Positions 13,601 to 21,725 of a stretch of 64,000 bases of DNA are shown here, in pieces. The stretch is from Marinobacter daqiaonensis (lineage in GTDB: Bacteria > Pseudomonadota > Gammaproteobacteria > Pseudomonadales > Oleiphilaceae), in NCBI RefSeq assembly GCF_900115285.1, contig NZ_FOYW01000003.1:186001-250000 (forward strand), read 5' to 3'. The notes beneath the pieces were generated by a model. The model ran no database searches. It had not been told where the DNA came from and was given only the letters and a program-made list of their open reading frames with translations. The translations under genes were made by a program, and so were the position numbers. Every line of letters starts with the position of its first letter. The first letter of the stretch is position 1.

Positions 13601-14437
13601 GGAGCCGGCAAGTACATGGTCTACAACCTGGAGCAGGAGCACTACGACCTGCAGGAGCAGATCGCGGCAAAGGTTGCGGCGCTGGGAGATCTGGACGAGG
13701 AGCGGATGCTGCTGCGGTGCCAGAAGATCATACCCCTGCACAAGCACGCCCGGCTGCCGACCCAGTACGAAGTACTGATCAGCATGTACGACGATCAGGG
13801 TAACCTGATCACGGCGGCGGACTTCGTCCGTACAGCCGAGCGCTATAACCGGATGCAGTCGGTGGACCGCTGGGTTGTGGGCTACATGCTGGACTGGCTG
13901 ATGGCACGCCAGCCAAAGGGCGGTCGCCCTGTGGGCGATGATGGCAGTGAGCCGGGCTATTGCATCAACCTTTCCGGCTATTCCCTCAACGACGAGTCGC
14001 TGCTGGAGTTCATCTACAACAAGCTGAGTGAGCAGGACGCCCCGATCGAGCGCCTGTGGTTCGAGATTACCGAAGCCGCGGCCATTCGTGATGTGAATTC
14101 CGTGGCGGAGTTCATTGCCGAGATGCGCGAGCTGGGATGCCGCTTCTGCCTGGGCAATTTCGGCGCCGGTCCCACATCCTATCAGTACATGCGCAGTCTT
14201 CCGGTGGACATGATCAAGCTGGATGGCGGGTTTGTCGGTGATATTGCCAACAATGAGACCGACCAGGCCATGGTGCGCTCGATGGTGGAGATGGCTCACT
14301 ACCTGGACCGGGAGGTGATCGCCACCCACGTGGAGAGTCGGGAGGCGCTGGATGTCCTGCGCAGGCTCGGCGTGGACTACGGCCAGGGCTACGGGATTGA
14401 GAAGCCCAGGCTGCTGGAGAGCCTGGGCACCCCCTGA
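10619..14437 (+). CDS. PilZ / DUF1631-like / degenerate GGDEF / degenerate EAL protein
   Basis: A 1272-aa protein with no membrane segment. Residues 1-120 are a PilZ domain, with the arginine-rich start (RRSSPRRPIK) and DFCAEGLFV that normally bind c-di-GMP. Residues from about 130 to 850 are mainly helical and resemble DUF1631, with a Pro/Ala/Glu linker near 340-390. A GGDEF domain follows (DELTGLLERREF, LDLRQFRLLNDTAG), but its signature is GGDQF (923-927), so the catalytic Glu is lost and no RxxD inhibitory site precedes it. The EAL domain has EVL (Glu1051), NLSGYSL and WFEITE, but the usual DDFG loop is GNFG (about 1179-1182), losing metal-binding Asp residues. It is probably a c-di-GMP receptor or adaptor rather than an enzyme. 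It stands alone, with 181- and 23-base-or-longer flanks free of partner genes. Confidence 0.88.
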   Translation: MDPKERRSSPRRPIKLAAQVDLGEAGVWPCQIADFCAEGLFVRYSGDTSEKIRTHLQARPGHDLSIFFRTADGRDRHELKARPVRLIDGAMGVEFTRSSPQAVEAMLSQCGADSTLQERSALKPPSERVQFVLHQCARAVSQHIEPLMTDCFAGMAENLRQAALKATNDQQANEYMDAAAQVEARQRSVWLLMSRYLDSPLKPARDNQNASSLSLVDKGEFEDWLAIKVMVTKADTLYRAELLQLRMRLDRLGVTNATGHQNPLGPSLICEAFRIGLESLRTSRGVEKVCLKTFESLVLQKVGPLYQELNQILIRHGILPDLDLSRYLSERKSRNGSEPEATAKMPEPKPKLAPVVEPRPPAKATEKAGAVTATSSPHHDGSGAVTGAQRVTGFQDHMSVARSAFATVRNLLDTLKSSRTQAAEPAPFPENARPLSQGEFHKELQSLQRAPATDIGEAPLKERVIDQVRTSGNHALDSEQQATLDVVDRFFRSVVESPKLSDHARQQIRQLEVPVLKVVLRDPAFFDDIESPVRGVMNRLAQLGQKDGRTNPSVQRRVDDLVSRIAAEFEQDTRVFEGAVGELDTLIDRQNLIYRRNVERVTAAAEGAQKVAESKAAVSRALDDRLGGRDVPRAVLSLLNAGWRDLLSLTWIRQGQDSSLWQDYLSVVDTLMAFADDPDIDLNLSELLRLIQEGLGSISSNHLPASQVREELKHFLVRRPEQPVERVPVPRAEPPESAEQKQHERLQRRLQRWIARAQKLRTGDWLRDQTRPENPQYIRLVWIARGFNRFVFVNHQGMRVVELELVALAEQMQKGIIVPDTQYERPLVDESIDRMVRKVYDQLSWASTHDELTGLLERREFERVLEQQLSLNEDERTLVRLDLRQFRLLNDTAGSAAGDEALRRVADLLRERVTEGMPLARLGGDQFGFLLAAESAEVTVHGIIRAVEALELNWKGRRYALSASAGLASQLPVLTTAERWLRATEEACKLAKVRGAGKYMVYNLEQEHYDLQEQIAAKVAALGDLDEERMLLRCQKIIPLHKHARLPTQYEVLISMYDDQGNLITAADFVRTAERYNRMQSVDRWVVGYMLDWLMARQPKGGRPVGDDGSEPGYCINLSGYSLNDESLLEFIYNKLSEQDAPIERLWFEITEAAAIRDVNSVAEFIAEMRELGCRFCLGNFGAGPTSYQYMRSLPVDMIKLDGGFVGDIANNETDQAMVRSMVEMAHYLDREVIATHVESREALDVLRRLGVDYGQGYGIEKPRLLESLGTP

Positions 14438-14459
14438 TCAGCGCCAGGCGCCCTGAGAG

Positions 14460-15305
14460 TCAGGCTGTGAGCCGACCGCCCTGAAAGTCACGCAGAGCCT
14501 GCTCGATTTCCTCACGGCTGTTCATGACGAAGGGGCCGTACTGCACCACAGGTTCCCCGATGGGCCGCCCGGCTATCAGCAGCAGTCGGCTGCCCTCATT
14601 GCCCGCTTTCACCCGCACTTCGTCGCCATCTCCTAATACTGTCGCGGCCTGGTGGGCCATGGCCTCTCCGGCAACTGAGGCCTTTCCCTCATAGAGATAC
14701 AGCAGACCGTTGAGGTGACCCGGCAGGGGCAGGGCCAGTTCGGCATTGGCATCGAGTTGCAGGTCGGCGTACAGCGGTTCTGTGTAGCCTCCTGTCACGG
14801 CTCCCTCATGCCGGACGCCGCCCAGTGCCAGACGCCCGGCGATCAGGCGGATGCTGGCCCCGCCGTGGCGGATCAACGGGATCTCCTCCGGCTGGATGTC
14901 CCGATACCCCGCCGCCTTCATCTTTTCCGCTGCCGGAAGATTCAGCCACAGCTGGAAGCCGCGCATGACGCCTTCCTCCTGCTGGGGCATTTCCGAATGG
15001 ACGATGCCACGGCCCGCGGTCATCCACTGTACGCCGCCATTTCGCAGGTTGCCGCGATTACCCAGGTGGTCCTCGTGGAGCATGTGCCCCTCGATCATGT
15101 AGGTGACGGTCTCAAAACCACGGTGGGGGTGTGCCGGAAAGCCGGCCAGGTAGTCCTGGGGCTGGTCGGAGCCAAACTCGTCCAGCATCAGAAAGGGATC
15201 AAGCCTTACCAGCTGGGTCTGACCCAGTGAACGACGGATACGGACACCGGCTCCGTCGGACGTTTCGATGGATGGTATGACACGCTTGATGGAACGGACT
15301 GTCAT
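14460..15305 (-). CDS. Pirin family protein
   Basis: Bicupin pirin homologue of 281 aa. The metal site of pirins is visible as PAHPHRGFETVTYMIEG and, further on, GRGIVHSEMP, giving the usual His, His, His and Glu ligands. Some bacterial pirins act as quercetinases or interact with metabolic enzymes; the substrate here cannot be told. The start at 15305 has a textbook AGGAGG site seven bases upstream; an in-frame extension to 15473 would run through non-coding-looking sequence and the speD terminator. It is convergent with the PilZ gene and downstream of speD on the same strand. Confidence 0.9.
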   Translation of the reverse strand: MTVRSIKRVIPSIETSDGAGVRIRRSLGQTQLVRLDPFLMLDEFGSDQPQDYLAGFPAHPHRGFETVTYMIEGHMLHEDHLGNRGNLRNGGVQWMTAGRGIVHSEMPQQEEGVMRGFQLWLNLPAAEKMKAAGYRDIQPEEIPLIRHGGASIRLIAGRLALGGVRHEGAVTGGYTEPLYADLQLDANAELALPLPGHLNGLLYLYEGKASVAGEAMAHQAATVLGDGDEVRVKAGNEGSRLLLIAGRPIGEPVVQYGPFVMNSREEIEQALRDFQGGRLTA

Positions 15306-15409
15306 GGTTGCCTCCTCAAATAGTAACTGTCTTCTATTAGACGGCGAGGGGAGGGAGGAAGAAACCGAAGAATTCTGGCGGGACTGTTCAGTAAATCTGA
15401 AGAAAGATC

Positions 15410-15434
15410 TGCGGCGGCCAGCGAGGCCGCCGCA
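15410..15434 (-). terminator. Likely speD terminator
   Basis: A perfect 10-bp GC-rich stem (15410-15419 with 15425-15434) around a five-base loop, seven bases after the speD stop on the minus strand. A moderately T-rich stretch (GATCTTTCTT) follows the stem. It separates speD from the pirin gene. Confidence 0.65.
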
Positions 15435-15441
15435 AAAGGCC

Positions 15442-16233
15442 CTATTCCACGTTGCGGGAGTAGAAAATCTCAAGCATTTCCCGTTTCAGGCGCTCTTCGA
15501 TGGAGCTGGCTTCGGCCGGGTCCAGTTCCTCGGCGTTGACGCCGAAAACGTAGTTGTCCAGCCTGAAGTTCTTCAGCATCATCTTGGTGTGGAACATGTT
15601 CTCCTGGTACACGTTGACGTCGATCATCTGATACGCCGCCTGGGTATCCTCGGTCAGGTAGTTCTGGATCGAGTTGATGTCATGGTCAATGTAGTGCTTG
15701 GTGCCATCTACATCCCGGGTGAAACCCCGGACCCGGTAGTCCACCGTCACCACGTCGGAATCAAAGCTGTGGATCAGGTAGTTCAGTACCTTGAGGGGCG
15801 AGATCAGGCCACAGGTGGACACGTCGATGTCCGCCCGGAATGTGCTGATGCCCTCGTAGGGGTGACTTTCCGGATAGGTGTGGACCGTTACGTGGCTCTT
15901 GTCCAGGTGCGCCAGGATGGTATCCGGCAGCGGGCCCGGTGATTCCTCGTTGTCCGGCGACCCGTCGCTGAGCTCATGCTCGGCGATCAGCATGGTAACG
16001 GAGGCACCGTGGGGCTCGTAGTCCTGGCGGGCGATATTGAGCACGTTGGCCCCGATGATCTTTACCACATCAGTGAGAATCTGGGTCAGCCGCTCGGCGT
16101 TATACATCTCGTCAATGTAGTCGATGTAAGCCTTGCGCTGTTCTTCCGTCTGAGCGTAGCAGATGTCGTAAATGTTGAAGCTCAGGGATTTGGTCAGGTT
16201 GTTGAACCCGTGCAGCTGGAGTTTTGATTCCAT
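15442..16233 (-). CDS. speD: S-adenosylmethionine decarboxylase proenzyme
   Basis: Supplies decarboxylated SAM, the aminopropyl donor for spermidine. At 263 aa it matches the E. coli-type (class 1A) enzyme. The N-terminus [19 protein letters not shown] and the block [15 protein letters not shown] are highly conserved. The self-cleavage site is LDKSHV: Ser113 would become the pyruvoyl group after cleavage at Lys112-Ser113. The active-site segment [11 protein letters not shown] and [11 protein letters not shown] follow. The start at 16233 has a strong GGAGGGG site about 7 bases upstream; an earlier in-frame ATG at 16281 does not. No speE is adjacent. Confidence 0.97.
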   Translation of the reverse strand: MESKLQLHGFNNLTKSLSFNIYDICYAQTEEQRKAYIDYIDEMYNAERLTQILTDVVKIIGANVLNIARQDYEPHGASVTMLIAEHELSDGSPDNEESPGPLPDTILAHLDKSHVTVHTYPESHPYEGISTFRADIDVSTCGLISPLKVLNYLIHSFDSDVVTVDYRVRGFTRDVDGTKHYIDHDINSIQNYLTEDTQAAYQMIDVNVYQENMFHTKMMLKNFRLDNYVFGVNAEELDPAEASSIEERLKREMLEIFYSRNVE

Positions 16234-16370
16234 GATCAGCCCCTCCGGATGATGGAGATGAATAATGACAGAGTCGTCCATTCCTCACGGATGGTTCGAT
16301 CTGCTGAGGCCGCCACCGACTACTGACCTGGCTGTACAGCTTTTGTGCAGACCGGCGGAGAAGGGTGCGT

Positions 16371-16399
16371 ATTATGCCTACCGCAATGGCGTTTTAACA
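16371..16399 (-). promoter_or_regulatory. Weak candidate promoter upstream of speD
   Basis: On the minus strand TGTTAA (16399-16394) and CATAAT (16376-16371) are separated by 17 bases. The -10 box is good and the -35 box poor. It lies about 140 bases before the speD start, in the 259-base gap between speD and the OsmC-like gene, where I see no gene. Confidence 0.25.
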
Positions 16400-16492
16400 G
16401 AGTTCCGCACCACATTTTAGCATCCAGGAGGGCGTCGCCAGGCCGGTCCCAGTATACACCGGTAGAGCCGGGGCAGCGGAGGATGCAATGGC

Positions 16493-16912
16493 TCAGGCCT
16501 CACGGATTTCGTAACTGTGGGTCAACTCGACCCCGGCCTTTTCCAGCATGATGGAGGCGGAACAGTATTTTTCGGCCGACAGGCTGACGGCACGCTTGAC
16601 CAGGTTTTCCTTGAGCCTGTTACCGCTGACCACGAAGTGGAGATGGATTTTCGTGAACACGGCGGGAATGGCATCGGCGCGCTCGGCTTCCAGCTCGGCG
16701 TGGCAGGCCGTGACATCCTGGCGGCTTTTCTTCAGAATGCTCATGACATCAAAGGATGAACACCCCCCGAGACCCATCAGCAGCATTTCCATGGGACGGG
16801 GACCGAGATTCTCGCCACCGTGATCCGGTGGTCCGTCCATCTGAATCTCATGGCCGCTGCCACTGGTGGCCTTGAAGCTGGCATTTCCGGTCCAGTTGAT
16901 TGTTGCTTTCAT
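16493..16912 (-). CDS. OsmC family protein (YhfA-like)
   Basis: A 139-aa OsmC/Ohr superfamily protein. The two conserved cysteines of the family are present (GLGGCSSFDVMSIL near residue 52 and AEKYCSASIML near 120), consistent with thiol-dependent hydroperoxide reduction, though the YhfA branch has no settled substrate. It is divergent from the crp/vfr gene, the same neighbour as in Pseudomonas and enteric bacteria. The 287-base region between the two starts presumably holds both promoters; I cannot place them with confidence. Confidence 0.9.
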   Translation of the reverse strand: MKATINWTGNASFKATSGSGHEIQMDGPPDHGGENLGPRPMEMLLMGLGGCSSFDVMSILKKSRQDVTACHAELEAERADAIPAVFTKIHLHFVVSGNRLKENLVKRAVSLSAEKYCSASIMLEKAGVELTHSYEIREA

Positions 16913-17199
16913 GATAAAGTATTCCTCGAATAAAGCGCCTGGCCCGGAATGCTAGCATAAAGCTGTAAAAACCTGTGAAATGCGTCTCTGTTGAGACTTG
17001 CGTTGTGGACGCTCTGTCGGGCTCGGCTTAAGATCGTGAGGCATAAGGTTATTTCGTCCTGAAAAGCGACATACCCCAAGGAGATGCGATCCGGCGCGAT
17101 TTCGTCGGTCGTTAAAAAGAACAACAAGTCTGCAGGAGCGCGGACCCACCAACGGAATACCCAGGGATTGGCGAAAGTTGAGGAGGCACGACACATACC

Positions 17200-17841
17200 A
17201 TGGCTACCATTGTCCGGCCCGTTGAGCAGAAGACCAAGCACCTGGACTATTTCCTGTCCCAGTGCCACCGTCGTCGTTACCCGGCGAAAAGCACCATTAT
17301 TTATGCCGGGGACAAGAGCGACTCTCTTTTCTTTATTGTCAAAGGTTCCGTTACGGTCATCATCGAGGATGAGGACGGACGGGAAATGATCATGGCCTAC
17401 CTGAATGCCGGGGATTTCTTCGGCGAGATGGGGCTGTTCGACAATATGGACTCCCGCAGTGCCTGGGTAAAAGCGAAAACGGAATGTGAGGTGGCGGAGA
17501 TCAGCTACACTAAATTCCGGGAAATTGCCCAGCAGGACCCCAGGGTGCTGTACTTCATTGGCGAACAGATGGCGACCCGCCTTCGCCAGACAACCCGCAA
17601 GGTGGGTGATCTCGCTTTCCTGGATGTCACCGGGCGCGTGGCACGTACCCTTCTGGATCTGTGCAAGGAGCCCGATGCCATGACCCATCCGGACGGGATG
17701 CAGATCAAGATCACCCGGCAGGAAATCGGTCGCATTGTGGGCTGTTCCCGTGAGATGGTGGGGCGCGTGCTGAAGACTTTGGAAGAGCAGGGCCTGGTGC
17801 AGGTGAAAGGCAAGACCATGGTGGTCTACGGCACCCGCTGA
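17200..17841 (+). CDS. vfr: CRP/Vfr-type cyclic AMP-responsive regulator
   Basis: Global regulator of 213 aa. The N-terminal cyclic-nucleotide domain has the phosphate-binding cassette [20 protein letters not shown], with the Arg-Ser pair that contacts cAMP. A long dimerisation helix ([19 protein letters not shown]) follows, and the C-terminal winged helix reads [20 protein letters not shown]. The C-terminal half is nearly what I recall of Pseudomonas Vfr, closer than to E. coli CRP, so vfr is used; crp would also be acceptable. Divergent from the OsmC-like gene. Confidence 0.95.
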   Translation: MATIVRPVEQKTKHLDYFLSQCHRRRYPAKSTIIYAGDKSDSLFFIVKGSVTVIIEDEDGREMIMAYLNAGDFFGEMGLFDNMDSRSAWVKAKTECEVAEISYTKFREIAQQDPRVLYFIGEQMATRLRQTTRKVGDLAFLDVTGRVARTLLDLCKEPDAMTHPDGMQIKITRQEIGRIVGCSREMVGRVLKTLEEQGLVQVKGKTMVVYGTR

Positions 17842-17892
17842 TTCTGGCGGTGCGATCCCCCAGGACACCTGGCCGGTCAAAAAAGGAATGTT

Positions 17893-18828
17893 ATGACGAT
17901 TGGCCGCTTGGCCGGCCTGACGGCGCTGCTTGGCGTGGTGCTGCTGGCCGGTTGCTCCCAGTATGATGTTTACGAATGGTTGATTGAGCGGGAACGGGAG
18001 AAAGCCGGGCTCACCCTGGAGCAGGTCACTGTGGATGACCTGTCGATTCATTATCTTTCCCGCAGCCCGGATGATGCCGAACGCACCCTGTTGATGATCC
18101 ATGGCTTCGGGGCCAATAAGGATAACTGGGTGCGCATGGCCGCCCATCTGCCGGATGACTACCGGTTGCTGATCCCCGACCTGCCAGGTCACGGCCAGAG
18201 CAGCATTGCCTCCTCCGCCGATTACACCGTTGAAGCACAGACCGAGGCTCTGAAAAAGTTCCTCGACAGGTTGGGGGTCGAGCGTGTGCACATGGCAGGA
18301 AACTCCATGGGCGGGGGCATCACAGCCTTCTTCGCCAGCCGCTATCCGGACCGGGTGGCCACCATTGCACTGTACTCGCCCGCCGGTTCGGATCACTACC
18401 CCTCCCAGCTGGACGACGCCCTGGCAGAAGGTGACAACCCACTGGTTGTCCGTGAGCCCGGGGATTTCGACAAGCTGATGGATTTCGTTCTGGAGAAACG
18501 TCCCTTCGTGCCCTGGCCCGTGGCCTCGGTCATGGAGGAAAACGCCATTGCCCGGCAGTCCATCAATGACCAGATTTTTGAAGCCATCGTCCTGTCCGCC
18601 GTCGATTTTGAGCTGGAAGGCATACTCTCTTCCATCAAAGCACCGACGCTGATTGTCTGGGGCCGAGAAGACCGGGTGCTGGCCCCGGAAAACGCCCGGG
18701 TATTTGACCAGGCGATTGAACAGTCCAGGGTCGTGTTACTGGAAGGAGTGGGGCATGTGCCCATGCTGGAGGTGCCGGAGCGATCCGCCGACCTCTGGCT
18801 GGAGTTTATCCATGCCCAGGGAAACTAG
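17893..18828 (+). CDS. Lipoprotein alpha/beta hydrolase (esterase/lipase-like)
   Basis: The 311-aa product begins with a lipoprotein signal ending in LLAGC (Cys21), so it should be lipidated and attached to a membrane. The alpha/beta-hydrolase fold shows the oxyanion-loop motif MIHGFGANKDNW, nucleophile elbow GNSMGG (Ser138), the acid in GREDRVLAPENA (Asp260) and the base in GVGHVPML (His288), a complete triad. Several marine and Pseudomonas proteins of this kind are annotated as triacylglycerol lipases; the substrate here is not shown. It starts 51 bases after vfr on the same strand and overlaps the converging GST gene by four bases at its stop. Confidence 0.87.
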   Translation: MTIGRLAGLTALLGVVLLAGCSQYDVYEWLIEREREKAGLTLEQVTVDDLSIHYLSRSPDDAERTLLMIHGFGANKDNWVRMAAHLPDDYRLLIPDLPGHGQSSIASSADYTVEAQTEALKKFLDRLGVERVHMAGNSMGGGITAFFASRYPDRVATIALYSPAGSDHYPSQLDDALAEGDNPLVVREPGDFDKLMDFVLEKRPFVPWPVASVMEENAIARQSINDQIFEAIVLSAVDFELEGILSSIKAPTLIVWGREDRVLAPENARVFDQAIEQSRVVLLEGVGHVPMLEVPERSADLWLEFIHAQGN

Positions 18829-19565
18829 CGGTGCTCCCTGTAACAATCGGCGACTGGTTCCAGCCGTTCCCGGTTATCCTGGCGCCACTGCGCCATGGCT
18901 TGAGGCAGTCTCTGTGGTTTTGGCCAGGGCACAGGATATTGCTCGGGCATGAATAGCGGTGCAAACAGGGCGCCGGCCGTCAGGTCCGCCCGGCTGAAGC
19001 TGTCGCCGGCCAGATAGCGGCCACTCCGGTAGATATCCCCGATCTCATCCAGCAGGTCCTCCACAACACTCTGCGCTTTGGCGGCGGTTTTCTCATTGAT
19101 GCGCATCATCTCCCGCATGGTTTCTTCCACCCGGCTGAAGGCAAGGCGAATCAGGTAGGCGTTCCAGAAGGGGGTTTTGGCCGCCAGAAGCGGGGCTACC
19201 AGCTTCGGCCGCTGAAGCAGGTGGTGATAGGCAAAGGTGCGAACCGCCGGCCCGGCCTCGTCGTCCAGGCGCTTTTCCCAGGCCAGGGCGTCCCCCCGGG
19301 CTTTACTGTCCGCTGGCAGCAGCGCCGGATCCGGTGAGATTTCCTCCAGGTGGTCGAGAATGGCGGCCGACCCCTGGATAACATGGCCGCTGTCCACCAG
19401 CACCGGCACGGAGGTGACTTTCTGACCGGTCAGCCCGCGGATGGTCCTGACGTGCATGCCGGGCAGCAGATACTTCGGCTCGTGGGCAATACTCTTGAGG
19501 TCCAGTGCCCAGCGAACCTTCTCGGAATAGTGGGATATAGCGAATTGGTAGAGTTCGATTGGCAT
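18825..19565 (-). CDS. Glutathione S-transferase family protein
   Basis: Protein of 246 aa with a thioredoxin-like N-terminal domain (MPIELYQFAISHYSEKVRWA, then VTSVPVLVDSG with the cis-Pro, and IQGSAAILDHLE that binds the glutathione gamma-glutamyl group) and an all-helical C-terminal domain. The substrate is unknown. I chose the start at 19565 because the conserved fold begins there; an in-frame extension to 19658 would overlap truC. It lies 67 bases downstream of truC on the same strand. Confidence 0.85.
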   Translation of the reverse strand: MPIELYQFAISHYSEKVRWALDLKSIAHEPKYLLPGMHVRTIRGLTGQKVTSVPVLVDSGHVIQGSAAILDHLEEISPDPALLPADSKARGDALAWEKRLDDEAGPAVRTFAYHHLLQRPKLVAPLLAAKTPFWNAYLIRLAFSRVEETMREMMRINEKTAAKAQSVVEDLLDEIGDIYRSGRYLAGDSFSRADLTAGALFAPLFMPEQYPVPWPKPQRLPQAMAQWRQDNRERLEPVADCYREHR

Positions 19566-19632
19566 GGACGGAGTGACTCCTGAGGTCCTGGTTGTTCGCC
19601 GCTGGGGTCGGATGCGACCGGATTGGCTGTCA

Positions 19633-20367
19633 TCATAGCAAATCGCAAGACCAGTCAAAGGTCGAGCAGACTTTCCGGAAAGCGTCCGGCAGGGGGGCCC
19701 GGCAGATCATTGGGCGGCCGCTGACCGGGTGTTGGAATGCCAGCCGGCTGGCATGGAGGTAGAGACGACTGTCGCCGAACTCGCGGGCAAAGGCGCGATT
19801 GTGGGGCCCTTTGCCATAACTGCTGTCGCCGATAATGGGATGGCTCAGATGCTTCAGATGGCGCCGAAGCTGATGGCGGCGACCGGTGCGCGGGCGGCAG
19901 CGGACCAGGGCGTAACGGCTGGTGGGGTAGCGGCTGTCAACAGTCCAGTCCATGGTTACGGTCGCCAGCCGGTAATAGAGGGTCAGCGCATCCTGGGCCT
20001 CGCCCGCGAGGGTGCGGCGGGATCTGGTGTCGTCCTTCAGGGTCAGGGGATGCCGGATAATTCCGCCCACGGGTGGGTGTCCCCGGACCACCGCCAGGTA
20101 GTCCTTGAGCACTTTATGCGCCTCAAAGGCACCGGCAAGGCTGCGTGCCACTTCCCGGTTCAGCGCAAACACCAGCAGGCCGGACGTGGGACGGTCCAGC
20201 CGGTGGGCGGGATAGACCCACTGTCCGAGCTGGTCCCGCAGGATCATCATCGCGGAGCGGGTCTCTTTACGGTCGATCTCGCTGGGGTGCACCAACAGGT
20301 CGGCGGGCTTGTCCACCACCACCAGGTGCTCGTCCTGGTGGATCAGCGGCAGTGTTTCCTGGTTCAT
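19633..20367 (-). CDS. truC: RluA-family pseudouridine synthase, probably tRNA pseudouridine-65 synthase
   Basis: The 244-aa protein has the RluA-family core: DEHLVVVDKPADLLVHPSE, the catalytic HRLDRPTSG (Asp in HRLD), and RPRTGRRHQLRRHLKHLSHPIIGD. There is no N-terminal S4 domain. The short length and VHPSEIDRKET segment fit TruC, which modifies uridine 65 of certain tRNAs; other RluA members modify rRNA, so the exact target is inferred. Divergent from trpS, with about 140 bases between starts. Confidence 0.85.
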   Translation of the reverse strand: MNQETLPLIHQDEHLVVVDKPADLLVHPSEIDRKETRSAMMILRDQLGQWVYPAHRLDRPTSGLLVFALNREVARSLAGAFEAHKVLKDYLAVVRGHPPVGGIIRHPLTLKDDTRSRRTLAGEAQDALTLYYRLATVTMDWTVDSRYPTSRYALVRCRPRTGRRHQLRRHLKHLSHPIIGDSSYGKGPHNRAFAREFGDSRLYLHASRLAFQHPVSGRPMICRAPLPDAFRKVCSTFDWSCDLL

Positions 20368-20509
20368 GGGTTAACGGCCAGTGATTAATGGTGGCATGAT
20401 AACGATTTCCTCCGGTGACGCCCATCAATCCGTTTGCCGGCCGGGCGAGGTTTGGGTATGGTTCATCCTTTCCAGATTCCCTGAACTTTTCCGGAATGGC
20501 GCGACCACC

Positions 20510-21523
20510 ATGAGCAAGACACGAGTACTGACGGGCATCACCACCACCGGCATTCCCCACCTGGGCAACTACGCGGGCGCGATAAGGCCGGCCATCCGCG
20601 CCAGTAACGATCCCCAGACAGAGTCCTTTCTGTTTCTCGCCGACTACCATGCCCTGATCAAGTGCCAGGAGCCGGAGCGGGTGCGGGAGTCGGTACGCGC
20701 CATCGCGGCCACCTGGCTGGCCTGCGGCCTGGACCCGGAACGGGTGACCTTCTACCGCCAGACCGATGTGCCGGAGATCACCGAGCTCAGTTGGGTGCTG
20801 ACCACCGTGACCGCCAAGGGCCTGATGAACAGGGCACACGCCTACAAGGCCGCGGTGCAGGAAAACGAAGAGGCCGGCGGCGCGGATCCCGACAGGGGAA
20901 TTACCATGGGGCTGTTCTGCTACCCGATTCTGATGGCATCGGACATTCTCATGTTCAATGGCGAGAAGATTCCCGTGGGTCGGGACCAGACCCAGCACAT
21001 CGAGATGGCCCGGGACATCGCTCAGCGTTTTAATTTCCTGTTCGGCGAGACCTTCACCCTGCCCGAGGCGGTCATCGAAGAGTCCGCCATGGTGCTGCCG
21101 GGGCTGGACGGCCGCAAGATGTCCAAGAGCTACAACAACACCATTCCTCTGTTCGAGAGCGAGAAGAAGCTCCGCAAGTCCATCAACAAGATCAAGACCA
21201 ACCTGCTGGAGCCGGGCGAGCCCAAGGATCCGGATAGCAGCGCGCTGTTTGCCATCTATTCCGCGTTCGCCAGCCCGGACCAGATCCAGGCCATGCGCCG
21301 GGAATTCGAGAACGGCATTGCCTGGGGCGAGGCCAAGAAGCAGGTATTCGAGTTCCTCAACGAGGAGCTGGCGCCGATGCGTGAAACCTACAACGGCCTG
21401 ATGGATGACCCCGTGCATCTGGATCGTATCCTGCAGCAGGGCGCCGAGAAGGCCAGGGATCATGCCACACCGCTGATGAGCGTTGTGCGCAGCAAAGTTG
21501 GGATTGGCCCCATCGCAGGCTGA
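20510..21523 (+). CDS. trpS: Tryptophanyl-tRNA synthetase
   Basis: Class I aminoacyl-tRNA synthetase of 337 aa that charges tRNA-Trp. The HIGH-type signature is [10 protein letters not shown] near the N-terminus and the KMSKS loop is [13 protein letters not shown]: conserved [19 protein letters not shown] binds the Trp/ATP region. The start at 20510 ([14 protein letters not shown]) is where family similarity begins; the upstream in-frame ATG at 20381 would add 43 unrelated residues. A small hairpin (21558-21563 with 21569-21574) follows the gene and might end transcription. Confidence 0.95.
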   Translation: MSKTRVLTGITTTGIPHLGNYAGAIRPAIRASNDPQTESFLFLADYHALIKCQEPERVRESVRAIAATWLACGLDPERVTFYRQTDVPEITELSWVLTTVTAKGLMNRAHAYKAAVQENEEAGGADPDRGITMGLFCYPILMASDILMFNGEKIPVGRDQTQHIEMARDIAQRFNFLFGETFTLPEAVIEESAMVLPGLDGRKMSKSYNNTIPLFESEKKLRKSINKIKTNLLEPGEPKDPDSSALFAIYSAFASPDQIQAMRREFENGIAWGEAKKQVFEFLNEELAPMRETYNGLMDDPVHLDRILQQGAEKARDHATPLMSVVRSKVGIGPIAG

Positions 21524-21725
21524 GTCGCGCGCCATAACGGGGCAGTTTTTTGGCGTCCGCACGGTTATCGTGCGATTTAACTTGATTTTTCCTTCTTGAG
21601 CCCTGATTCCGTTGATGTTTTTTGGGCGTGAAATTTGCTTTATCCGTAAGCGACCCGGTGCACAGCGCACCAGATTGGCGATCAGCCCAGGCTGATTGAA
21701 GTACGGACCATCGGATTTCACGCCC

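Noticed and set aside
16909..18396. Minus-strand open frame of 495 codons opposite vfr and the lipoprotein hydrolase
   Set aside because: It crosses two clear plus-strand genes and their spacer.
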